From NCBI GenBank assembly GCA_040217155.1, contig JAVJNS010000007.1:62001-126000 (forward strand): 64,000 bases of DNA. The letters are read 5' to 3'. Shown here piece after piece: positions 7,829-15,072 of this stretch. Each line of letters begins with the position of its first letter. Positions within the stretch are counted from its first letter, which is position 1. Below the pieces are notes generated by a model, which made no database searches, was not told the origin of the DNA, and saw only the letters and a program-made list of their open reading frames with translations. The stretch is from Pelagibius sp040217155. Its GTDB lineage: Bacteria; Pseudomonadota; Alphaproteobacteria; Kiloniellales; Kiloniellaceae. The position numbers were made by a program, and so were the translations under genes.

Positions 7829-8848
7829 TCAGGAAACCGTCCAGGTGTGACCCTTGCGGAGCAACTCGGCCAGGGTTCCCGGGTGCGAGCGCGCGGCCGC
7901 CGCGACTTCATCGGTGACGCTGGTCTCGTAGGGGCGCGTGGGATCGCAGTAGAGCACGCCGAGTGCCACCGGCATGTGGGGCGGCTGCAGAGCCGCCAGC
8001 AGGCCGGCCATGGCCCGGTCCATTTCGTCGTGCACCAGAATATCGGCCTCGGTCACGCCGTCGTGGCCCAGTGTCACCATCTCGAGCGCCAGCTTGCCTT
8101 GCGCCAGGCGCAGGCCCTTGTCGCCTTCCTTGCCGAACAGCATCGGTTTGCCGTGTTCGAGCAGCACCTGCATGTCAGCCGTCACGCTGCGATCGGTAAA
8201 GCTGTCGAAGGCGCCGTCGTTGTAGACGATGCAGTTCTGGAAGATTTCGACCATCGAGGTGCCGCGGTGCGCCTTGGCGCGCTTCAGCACCTCCGGCAGG
8301 TGCTTCAACTGGGTGTCGACCGAGCGCGCGAAGAACCTGGCGCCGGCGCCGAGCGCGAAGGAACCGGCGGAGACCGGCGTGTCCAGCGAGCCGCCCGGTG
8401 TCGAGGGCGAGCGGGTGCCGACCCGCGAGGTCGGCGAATACTGCCCCTTGGTGAGGCCGTAGATTTCGTTGTTGAACAGCAAAAACTGCAGGTCGACGTT
8501 GCGACGCAGCAGGTGCAGCAGGTGGTTGCCGCCAATCGACAAAGCATCGCCGTCGCCGGAAACGACCCAGACGTCGAGTTCCGGGTTGGTCAGCTTCACG
8601 CCGGTCGCAAAAGCCGGCGCGCGGCCATGGATGGTGTGGAAACCGTAAGTCGACATGTAATAGGGAAAGCGCGCGGCGCAGCCGATGCCGGAGACGAAGA
8701 CCGTCTTCGCGGTGTCGGCCTGCAGGTCGGCGAGCGTCTTCTGCACCGCCTTCAGGATGGCGTAGTCGCCGCAGCCCGGGCACCAGCGCACCTCCTGATC
8801 CGAGGCATAGTCCTTGGCGGTCTTTGCCGGATGGGTCGCAATGTTCAT
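7829..8848 (-). CDS. korB: 2-oxoacid:ferredoxin oxidoreductase, beta (TPP-binding) subunit
   Basis: 339 residues from ATG 8848, with GGGAGGCCCGAAG just upstream. Conserved beta-subunit features: WCPGCGDYAIL near the N-terminus, GIGC then HTIHGRAPAFATG, and the TPP motif GDGDALSIGGNH followed by NNEIYGLTKGQYSPTS. Together with the alpha subunit upstream (gap 15 bases) it oxidatively decarboxylates a 2-oxoacid, probably 2-oxoglutarate, to the acyl-CoA, reducing ferredoxin. It acts in the cytoplasm. Placed divergently from the corrinoid operon, it could supply low-potential electrons for corrinoid reactivation. The symbol follows the 2-oxoglutarate-type family; the substrate is not proven. Confidence 0.9.
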   Translation of the reverse strand: MNIATHPAKTAKDYASDQEVRWCPGCGDYAILKAVQKTLADLQADTAKTVFVSGIGCAARFPYYMSTYGFHTIHGRAPAFATGVKLTNPELDVWVVSGDGDALSIGGNHLLHLLRRNVDLQFLLFNNEIYGLTKGQYSPTSRVGTRSPSTPGGSLDTPVSAGSFALGAGARFFARSVDTQLKHLPEVLKRAKAHRGTSMVEIFQNCIVYNDGAFDSFTDRSVTADMQVLLEHGKPMLFGKEGDKGLRLAQGKLALEMVTLGHDGVTEADILVHDEMDRAMAGLLAALQPPHMPVALGVLYCDPTRPYETSVTDEVAAAARSHPGTLAELLRKGHTWTVS

Positions 8849-8863
8849 CTTCGGGCCTCCCAC

Positions 8864-10732
8864 TCAGGCCGACAGGCGCGCGCGGACCGCCGCCTCGATC
8901 TCGGAAATCTTGAACGGCTTGCCGGTCACCTTGTTGAGGCCCTCGGCGGGCACCAGGTATTCGCTGCGCAACAGGGTCACCAACTGGCCGTCGTTCATCT
9001 CCGGCACCAGGACCCGGTCGAAGCGCTTCAACAGTTCTTCGAGGTTCAGCGGCAGCGGCCAGATGTGCCGCAGGTGCAGGTGCGCAACTGAAAGCCCCTC
9101 GGTTCGCAGATTGTCGACCGCGCGGCTGATCGGCCCGTAGGTCGAGCCCCAGCCGACCACCACCAGCCGGTCGTCCGGGCCGCCGGCATCGAAGTCCTGC
9201 GCCGGCACATCCTTGGCGACCCCCAGCACTTTGTCGCGGCGCAGGTCGGTCATGTGCTGGTGGTTGGCGGGATCGTAAGAGATATTGCCGCTGTCGCTGG
9301 CCTTCTCGATGCCGCCGATGCGGTGTTCCAGACCGGGCGTGCCCGGCACCGCCCAGACCCGGGCCAAGGTCTCGGCATCGCGATCGAAGGGCTGGAAGCC
9401 CTCCGGATCGGTCGCGAAGGTGACCGGAAACCGCGGCAGGCTCTCCGCGTCCGGCAACTGCCAGGGTTCCGCGGCATTGGCGATGTAACCGTCGCTCAGC
9501 AGAATGACCGGGGTCATATACTTGGTGGCGATGCGCACCGCCTCGATGGCGACATCGAAGCAATCGGCCGGGGATCGCGCCGCCAGCACCACCAGCGGGC
9601 TGTCGCCGTTGCGCCCGAAGACCGATTGATGGAGATCCGACTGCTCGGTCTTCGTCGGCATGCCGGTCGAGGGGCCGGCGCGCTGCGAATTGACGACCAC
9701 CAGCGGCAGTTCGGCCGAGATCGCGAGGCCGATGGCCTCCATCTTCAGCGCCACACCCGGTCCGGAACTGGAGGTCACGCCGACGCCGCCGGCATAGGAG
9801 GCGCCGATGGCGGCACAGACCGCGGCAATTTCGTCTTCGGCCTGGAAGGTGACGACGCCGTGGTCCTTCAAGCCGGCCAGGGTGTGCAGCAGGGAGGACG
9901 CCGGGGTGATCGGATAGGAGCAGAACACCAGCTTCAGCTCGGCGCCCTTGGCCCCGGCGACGAGTCCCCAGGACAGCGCCTCGGCGCCGGTGATGTTGCG
10001 GTAGAGGCCCGGCGGGATCTCGGCCGGCGGCACGGTGAAGGCGGCAAGATCCTCGCCCACCTCCGCCGTCTCGCCGAAGGCGTGGCCGGCGTTCAAGGCG
10101 GCGATGTTGGCGTTGGCGATCTCCGGGCGGCTTTGGAATTTGCCGCTCAGCCAGTCGACCGTCGCCTGGCGGTCGCGGCCGAACATCCAGTAGACTAGGC
10201 CGAGCGCCCACATGTTCTTGCAGCGCAGTGCCTCTTTCTTGGTCAGGCCGGCTTCCTTGAGAGCGTCCTGGGTCATTTGCGACATGTCGGCTTCGAAGAC
10301 CCGGTAGCCCTTGAGGCTGCCATCGCCGCGCGGATCTTCAGCGTAGCCGGCCTTGGCGAAGTTGCGCTCGTTGAAGGCGCCGGAGTCGAGGATCAGCAGC
10401 CCGCCCTGTTTCAGGTCCACCAGGTCGACCTTCAGCGCCGCCGGGTTCATGGCGACCAGCACGTCGAGCTCATCGCCGGAGGTCTTGATCACCCGGGCGC
10501 CGAAATTGATCTGGAAAGCGGAGACGCCGAAGGTCGTGCCGACCGGCGCGCGGATCTCGGCGGGAAAATCCGGGAAGGTCGCCAGGTCGTTGCCGGCCAG
10601 CGCCGTGGAGAGGGTGAACTGGCTGCCGGTCAATTGCATGCCGTCGCCGGAATCGCCGGCAAAACGCACCACCGCGGATTCTAGTACCCGGCGGCCGGAG
10701 GGATCGGCCTTCAACGCCGTCGAACCTTCCAT
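8864..10732 (-). CDS. korA: 2-oxoacid:ferredoxin oxidoreductase, fused gamma-alpha subunit
   Basis: 622 residues. The N-terminal gamma domain (about 15-190) begins RFAGDSGDGMQLTGSQF and contains AMNPAALKVDL. The alpha domain (about 215-620) has the pyrimidine-binding region FCSYPITPASSLLH, FQAEDEIAAV and SSGPGVALKMEAIGLA. This gamma-alpha fusion is the usual KorA form. It heads the korAB operon. Its 5' side is a 560-base intergenic region, shared with the divergent corrinoid operon, that holds a very AT-rich tract. It works with KorB (7829). Confidence 0.92.
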   Translation of the reverse strand: MEGSTALKADPSGRRVLESAVVRFAGDSGDGMQLTGSQFTLSTALAGNDLATFPDFPAEIRAPVGTTFGVSAFQINFGARVIKTSGDELDVLVAMNPAALKVDLVDLKQGGLLILDSGAFNERNFAKAGYAEDPRGDGSLKGYRVFEADMSQMTQDALKEAGLTKKEALRCKNMWALGLVYWMFGRDRQATVDWLSGKFQSRPEIANANIAALNAGHAFGETAEVGEDLAAFTVPPAEIPPGLYRNITGAEALSWGLVAGAKGAELKLVFCSYPITPASSLLHTLAGLKDHGVVTFQAEDEIAAVCAAIGASYAGGVGVTSSSGPGVALKMEAIGLAISAELPLVVVNSQRAGPSTGMPTKTEQSDLHQSVFGRNGDSPLVVLAARSPADCFDVAIEAVRIATKYMTPVILLSDGYIANAAEPWQLPDAESLPRFPVTFATDPEGFQPFDRDAETLARVWAVPGTPGLEHRIGGIEKASDSGNISYDPANHQHMTDLRRDKVLGVAKDVPAQDFDAGGPDDRLVVVGWGSTYGPISRAVDNLRTEGLSVAHLHLRHIWPLPLNLEELLKRFDRVLVPEMNDGQLVTLLRSEYLVPAEGLNKVTGKPFKISEIEAAVRARLSA

Positions 10733-11291
10733 TCCTCAAAACACCTTTCACTGAATGACAGTCGCCCCACCACAGAAGTCCGTCCAACGGAGACTCAAAT
10801 GTGGGCCGCCCGATCAGGCGCCCATCCTTTCCGGGCCGACCCTGTTGGCCGTGAATATGGCCCCGACAAGCCGCCTTGCCAATGCGCCATTTCTAAAAAC
10901 ACCATAAAGATAGGTAAAATATTTAAAAATCACAAAATTACTATGTGTATATGTGCCTTGGAGCGAACCGCTGAAGCGATTTGCATCCTCGGGGCCATCG
11001 GTTGAGAAGCGCTCCCGGCGGAACGATGTTTGGCGGCGCCAACGCGAGGTGACCCTGTCACGGTCCGGTGGGTAAGCTTGCCTTTCGGCAACGCGCCCGG
11101 ACTGTGAACTGCTGCGCGCAAACGCTTGAGTTCCGGGCTAAATCGGCTTTGTCGCGTTTCAGACACGATCAGTCGCCGCAGGCGTAGCCGCTGAGGCCCC
11201 GGTCGAGAGAAATGATCTCAGCGACCACTACCTGCCGGACCCCCGCTTTCGGTTGACGGGCCCGGGCGCATTCTTGCCGTAAGGAATGACG
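10733..11291. promoter_or_regulatory. divergent control region between korAB and the corrinoid operon
   Basis: A 559-base gap with no convincing gene. Positions 10891-10950 are only 20% G+C (12 of 60 bases) in an otherwise GC-rich locus, with TAAAAT/ATTTAAAAAT runs suited to promoters or bent DNA. Further on, 11063-11102 can fold as GTCCGG...CCGGAC enclosing TTGCC-TTTC-GGCAA, a possible leader-RNA hairpin about 190 bases before the corrinoid gene. I looked for a cobalamin riboswitch B12 box and did not find one. A short frame on the minus strand (10930-11166) has no support. Confidence 0.5.
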
Positions 11292-11993
11292 ATGGCGGAA
11301 GACGACGATCTCGATCTCAACAGCCTTGACGACGACGAACTCGTCAAGCAGATGCACGACGACCTTTACGACGGCCTCAAGGAAGAGATTGAGGAATCCG
11401 TCCATATTCTGCTGAACCGCGGCTGGGCGCCCTACCGGGTCCTGACCGAGGCGCTGGTCGAGGGCATGCGGATCGTCGGCATCGACTTCCGTGACGGCAT
11501 CCTCTTCGTGCCCGAGGTGCTGCTCGCCGCCAACGCCATGAAGGGCGGCATGTTCATCCTGCGCCCGCTGCTGGCCGAGACCGGGGCGCCGAAGCTCGGC
11601 ACCATGATCATCGGCACGGTGAAGGGCGACATCCACGACATCGGCAAGAACCTCGTTTCCATGATGATGGAGGGCGCCGGCTTCGAGGTCATCGACCTGG
11701 GCATCAACAACCCGGTGGAGAAGTACCTGGCGGCGCTGGAAGAACACAAGCCCGACATCCTCGGCATGTCGGCCCTGCTGACCACCACCATGCCCTATAT
11801 GAAGGTGGTCATCGACACCATGAAGGAAATGGGCATCCGCGACGACTATGTGGTGCTGGTCGGCGGCGCGCCGCTCAACGAGGCCTTCGCCGAAGCCGTG
11901 GGCGCCGATGCCTATTGCCGCGACGCGGCCGTCGCGGTGGAAACCGCCAAAGACTTCATGAAGCGCCGCCACAATCAGCAAGGCGTCGCCTAG
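11292..11993 (+). CDS. corrinoid (B12-binding) methyl-carrier protein, MtbC/MtgC type
   Basis: 233 residues. ATG 11292 is preferred over ATG 11286 because the Shine-Dalgarno AAGGA ends directly before 11286 and sits properly for 11292. The acidic N-terminus leads into the helical cap domain (about 15-95, with VPEVLLAANAMKGG), then the Rossmann-like B12 domain with GDIHDIGKN: the D113-x-H115-x-x-G118 motif whose His is the lower cobalt ligand. Further motifs are GFEVIDLG, SALLTTTM and VLVGGAPLN. It receives methyl groups from an MttB-family enzyme and gives them to the enzyme encoded at 14143. First gene of a six-gene operon. Confidence 0.93.
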   Translation: MAEDDDLDLNSLDDDELVKQMHDDLYDGLKEEIEESVHILLNRGWAPYRVLTEALVEGMRIVGIDFRDGILFVPEVLLAANAMKGGMFILRPLLAETGAPKLGTMIIGTVKGDIHDIGKNLVSMMMEGAGFEVIDLGINNPVEKYLAALEEHKPDILGMSALLTTTMPYMKVVIDTMKEMGIRDDYVVLVGGAPLNEAFAEAVGADAYCRDAAVAVETAKDFMKRRHNQQGVA

Positions 11994-12024
11994 GCGCCCC
12001 GAGCGGAAAGCGGAGCAAGCAGCC

Positions 12025-12687
12025 ATGCCGGCCGTCCAGCCCGACATCGAGCCGCAAGAGCGCACGCTGCTGATCGCCTGCGGCGCACTGGCGCGCGAGA
12101 TCGTGACGCTGATCCGCGTCAATGCCTGGCGCCACTTGACCGTCAGCTGTCTGCCGGCGTCGTGGCACAACACGCCCAGCAAGATCCCCGAGGGCGTACG
12201 CCGGCGCATCCGTGAATCCCGCGGGCGTTACGACCGCATTCTGGTGCTCTACGGCGACTGTGGGACCGGTGGCCTGCTGGACAAGGTCCTGGCCGAGGAA
12301 GGCGTCGAGCGCATCGCCGGTCCGCACTGCTACTCGTTCTATGCCGGCAACGACGTCTTCGACGCCATGGCGGAGGAAGAGCCGGCCGCCTTTTATCTGA
12401 CCGACTATCTGGTGCGCCACTTCGATCGCCTGATCATTGAGGGCCTCGGCATCGACCGCCATCCCGAATTGCTGGAGATGTACTTCGGCAACTACAAGAA
12501 GCTGGTCTACCTGGCCCAGACCGAAAATGCCGAGCTGAAGACGCAAGCGGCCGCCGCCGCCGCGCGCCTCGGCCTCGAGTTCGACTACCGTGCCACCGGC
12601 TATGGCGGCCTCGGGCGCTTCATCGACCGCCGCATCGACCTGCCCGAAGTGGAAGCGAACCCGGAGGTCGCGGCATGGCTCAGCTGA
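12025..12687 (+). CDS. DUF1638 protein in the corrinoid operon
   Basis: 220 residues matching DUF1638: LLIACGALAREI near the N-terminus, SWHNTPSKIPEGVRRRI, LVLYGDCGTGG, GPHCYSFYAG and a Tyr/Gly-rich end. Conserved-looking Cys19, Cys79, His101 and Cys102 could bind metal or cofactor. The function is unknown; the family is recurrently seen beside corrinoid methyltransferase genes in methanogens and alphaproteobacteria (from memory). It begins 31 bases after the corrinoid gene, with GGAAAGCGGAGCAAGC upstream, and overlaps the next gene by 13 bases, so it very likely acts in the same pathway. Confidence 0.87.
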   Translation: MPAVQPDIEPQERTLLIACGALAREIVTLIRVNAWRHLTVSCLPASWHNTPSKIPEGVRRRIRESRGRYDRILVLYGDCGTGGLLDKVLAEEGVERIAGPHCYSFYAGNDVFDAMAEEEPAAFYLTDYLVRHFDRLIIEGLGIDRHPELLEMYFGNYKKLVYLAQTENAELKTQAAAAAARLGLEFDYRATGYGGLGRFIDRRIDLPEVEANPEVAAWLS

Positions 12688-12977
12688 CCGTCGTCTTCTG
12701 GCGCGACATCCCGGCGCAGGTCATCGTCAAGGCCGGGCGCAAGAACGCCAAGGTTCAACTGAGCGAGCGCTTCGAGAAAGCCATCGACCGTGCCGCCATG
12801 CGCGCCAAGATGGCCGGCAGCGACGCCTATCTGGAACAGTGGCGCCGCGCCGACCCCATCGAATGCGGCGAGGATCTGGAAGCGGAGGCCAGCGCCGCCG
12901 CCCGGCGCCTTGAAACCGACTACGACGAGCCCCGCCTGGCGCAGCTCGTCGCCGCCGGCGGACAGGACGCAACTTGA
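12675..12977 (+). CDS. small protein of the 'virulence factor' family (PF13769-like) in the corrinoid operon
   Basis: 100 residues. The N-terminus VVFWRDIPAQVIVKAGRKNAK, then SERFEKAIDRAAMRAKMAGSDAYLE and an acidic, Ala-rich helical tail, match the small family labelled 'virulence factor' in databases. The name is historical and says nothing about function here. The ATG lies inside the end of the DUF1638 gene, indicating translational coupling. The small, charged, partly helical protein could be an assembly factor or a regulator of the methyltransferase set. That is inference. Confidence 0.78.
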   Translation: MAQLTVVFWRDIPAQVIVKAGRKNAKVQLSERFEKAIDRAAMRAKMAGSDAYLEQWRRADPIECGEDLEAEASAAARRLETDYDEPRLAQLVAAGGQDAT

Positions 12978-13014
12978 ACCCCCGCACCAGGCTGCGTGTA
13001 GAAGGACCATCGGG

Positions 13015-13962
13015 ATGTACGCTGTGAGTAAGGCCATGCCGCTCGATCAGAACGCCGAACAGATCAAGCAGCAGGTCCTCGACCTGGTGCGGGACTTCAC
13101 CGTTGAGACCACGCCGGGCTCGGCGTTGAAGATCCCCGACTACCGCGAACACCTGCGCCCCGGCGCCCGGGTCGCCGTGACCTTCCTGCCCGGTTCGGAC
13201 TTCGCAGATACGGTGACGACCGCCAAGCGCCTGCAGGAAGAGGGCTTCGCGCCGATGCCGCACTTCGCGGCGCGCTCGATTCCCAGCCGCCAGGCCCTGG
13301 AAGACTACCTGAAGGCGCTGGCCGACGTCACCGAGTTGCGCCACGTGGTGGCGCTCGGCGGCGCCGTCGACCAGCCGCTCGGTCCCTTCGACAGCTCGAT
13401 GGCAATCCTCGAGACCGGCCTGTTCGACAAGTACGGTGTCGAGACCATCGGCGTCGCCGGCCATCCCGAAGGCAGCCCCGACATCGCGCCGCCGGCCCTC
13501 AGCGAGGCGCTGGCGTGGAAGAACGCCCTGGCCGAGCGCAGCGACGCCGGTTTCTATATCGCCACCCAGTTCTGTTTCGAAGCGGCGCCGATCATCGCCT
13601 GGGACAAGGCCATCCAGGCCGAAGGCAACCGCCTGCCGATCCACATCGGCGTGCCGGGGCTGGCGACCATCAAGACCCTGATCAATCACGCCAAGGCCTG
13701 CGGCATCGGCCCTTCCATGCGGTTCCTGACCCGCCAGGCGCGCAACGTGGCCAAGCTGATGACCGTCAATGCGCCGGACCGGTTGCTGCTCGATCTGGCC
13801 CGCTACAAGGCGGCCGACCCGGACTGCGGCATTGCCCGGATCCACGTCTATCCCCTCGGCGGCCTGCGCCGCTCGGCGGCCTGGACCTACGCGGTGGCGG
13901 ACGGCGACTTCGATGTCAACGCCAAGGGCGACGGCTTCAAGGTGAGCCGCGAGATCGATTAA
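13015..13962 (+). CDS. methylenetetrahydrofolate reductase-like flavoprotein (MetF family)
   Basis: 315 residues from ATG 13015, with AGAAGGA eight bases upstream. The barrel shows the MetF pattern: FTVETTPGSALKIPD at the start, VTFLPGSDFADTVTTAKRL, HFAARSIPS, VGVAGHPEGSPD-like VAGHPEG, then IATQFCFEA and IHIGVPGLATIKTL. MetF interconverts methylene- and methyl-tetrahydrofolate using FAD. In this operon, beside the methyl-THF-forming enzyme (14143), the oxidative direction (methyl-THF to methylene-THF) is likely, passing demethylation carbon to the folate pool. That direction is inferred from context. It is probably distinct from a biosynthetic metF elsewhere in the genome. Confidence 0.87.
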   Translation: MYAVSKAMPLDQNAEQIKQQVLDLVRDFTVETTPGSALKIPDYREHLRPGARVAVTFLPGSDFADTVTTAKRLQEEGFAPMPHFAARSIPSRQALEDYLKALADVTELRHVVALGGAVDQPLGPFDSSMAILETGLFDKYGVETIGVAGHPEGSPDIAPPALSEALAWKNALAERSDAGFYIATQFCFEAAPIIAWDKAIQAEGNRLPIHIGVPGLATIKTLINHAKACGIGPSMRFLTRQARNVAKLMTVNAPDRLLLDLARYKAADPDCGIARIHVYPLGGLRRSAAWTYAVADGDFDVNAKGDGFKVSREID

Positions 13963-14142
13963 GGCGCCTCAGCCTCAGACCCCTCAGGGGGCGCGGGCGC
14001 CGCAGAGCGCGAATGAACCACTGCAGGTCGTCCCTGCGCCAGCCCCGCCCGCCGGAAAGGGCGCAAATCCCGCCCGACGAAGTTGGGCGCCCCAGCGATT
14101 CGACAATCGCGTCGCCACGGGCTGAAAAGGAGTAGCAGGTCT

Positions 14143-15051
14143 ATGTCACGTACGGTCGTCAGCTCGCATTCCAGGGAATTGGTGATCGGCTTCGATCAAC
14201 CCTTCTGCATCATCGGCGAGCGGATCAATCCGACCGGCCGCAAGCTGCTGGCCGCCGAGATGGCCGCCGGCGACTTCACCCGGGTCGAGGCCGACTGCCT
14301 GGCCCAGGTCGCGGCCGGCGCCCATATGCTGGACGTCAACGCCGGCATTCCTCTGGCCGATGAGCCCGCCATCCTGGCCAAGACCGTGCAACTGGTGCAG
14401 TCCCTCACCGACCTGCCGCTGTCCATCGATTCCTCCATCGTCGAGGCTCTGGAAGCGGGCCTCAGCGTCTACCAAGGCAAGCCCCTGGTGAACTCGGTGA
14501 CCGGCGAGGACGAGCAGATGGAGCGGGTGCTGCCGCTGGTCAAGAAATACGGCGCCGCGGTGGTCGCCATCTCCAACGACGAGACCGGCATCTCCATGGA
14601 CCCGGACGTGCGTTATGCCGTCGCCAAGAAGATCGTCGAGCGGGCCGCCGACTACGGCATTCCCAAGGAGGACATTGTCGTCGATCCGCTGGGCATGCCG
14701 ATCGGCGCCCTCGGCACCGCCGGCCGCCAGGCCTTTTCGATCGTCCGCAAGCTGCGCGAGGAACTCGGCGTCAACACGACCTGCGGCGCTTCGAATGTCT
14801 CCTTCGGCCTGCCCAACCGCCATGCCATGAACGCCTTCTTCCTGGCCATGGCCTCGGGCGCCGGCATGACTTCCGCGATCATGAACCCGCTGCATGAAGA
14901 AGAGTTGTCCGGCATCATGGCCGCGGATGTGCTGCTCAATCACGACAAGGACTGCCGCGCCTGGATCCGCAAGTTCCGCGAGCCGGCGCCGCAGGGTGCC
15001 GAGGCCGAAGGCGAGGGCCGGCGCCGCGAACGCCGGCGGCGGCGGGGCTAA
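14143..15051 (+). CDS. methyltetrahydrofolate:corrinoid methyltransferase (pterin-binding, DHPS-like)
   Basis: 302 residues from ATG 14143, after AAAAGGAG. The pterin-binding TIM barrel has FCIIGERINPTGRK at the start, AHMLDVNAGIPLADEP, LSIDSSIVEALEAGL, VNSVTGEDEQM, and GASNVSFGLPNRHAMN, as in methyltransferases of the MtgA/AcsE/MetH-pterin type, not folate-synthesis DHPS. It should exchange a methyl between the corrinoid protein (11292) and tetrahydrofolate. The C-terminus is a short acidic stretch followed by GRRRERRRRRG, ending the protein. A very similar basic end closes the next gene. About 180 bases separate it from metF, perhaps with an internal promoter. Confidence 0.92.
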   Translation: MSRTVVSSHSRELVIGFDQPFCIIGERINPTGRKLLAAEMAAGDFTRVEADCLAQVAAGAHMLDVNAGIPLADEPAILAKTVQLVQSLTDLPLSIDSSIVEALEAGLSVYQGKPLVNSVTGEDEQMERVLPLVKKYGAAVVAISNDETGISMDPDVRYAVAKKIVERAADYGIPKEDIVVDPLGMPIGALGTAGRQAFSIVRKLREELGVNTTCGASNVSFGLPNRHAMNAFFLAMASGAGMTSAIMNPLHEEELSGIMAADVLLNHDKDCRAWIRKFREPAPQGAEAEGEGRRRERRRRRG

Positions 15052-15072
15052 GGCAGGGGGGACAGGCCGATC

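Noticed and set aside
8175..10211. Long open frames on the opposite strand or in other frames of korAB, soxA, the corrinoid activator, the DMGDH-like gene and the glp genes (for example also 15130-16995, 21942-24341, 58387-60819)
   Set aside because: They are Arg-, Ala- and Pro-rich translations produced by high third-position G+C; each overlaps a gene with recognisable motifs and none matches a family.
10733..11291. Cobalamin riboswitch upstream of the corrinoid gene
   Set aside because: No B12-box-like GCCACTG core or matching paired architecture was found; only generic stems are visible.
12675..12977. A virulence-related role for the PF13769-like protein
   Set aside because: The family name is historical; position within the corrinoid operon points to metabolism.
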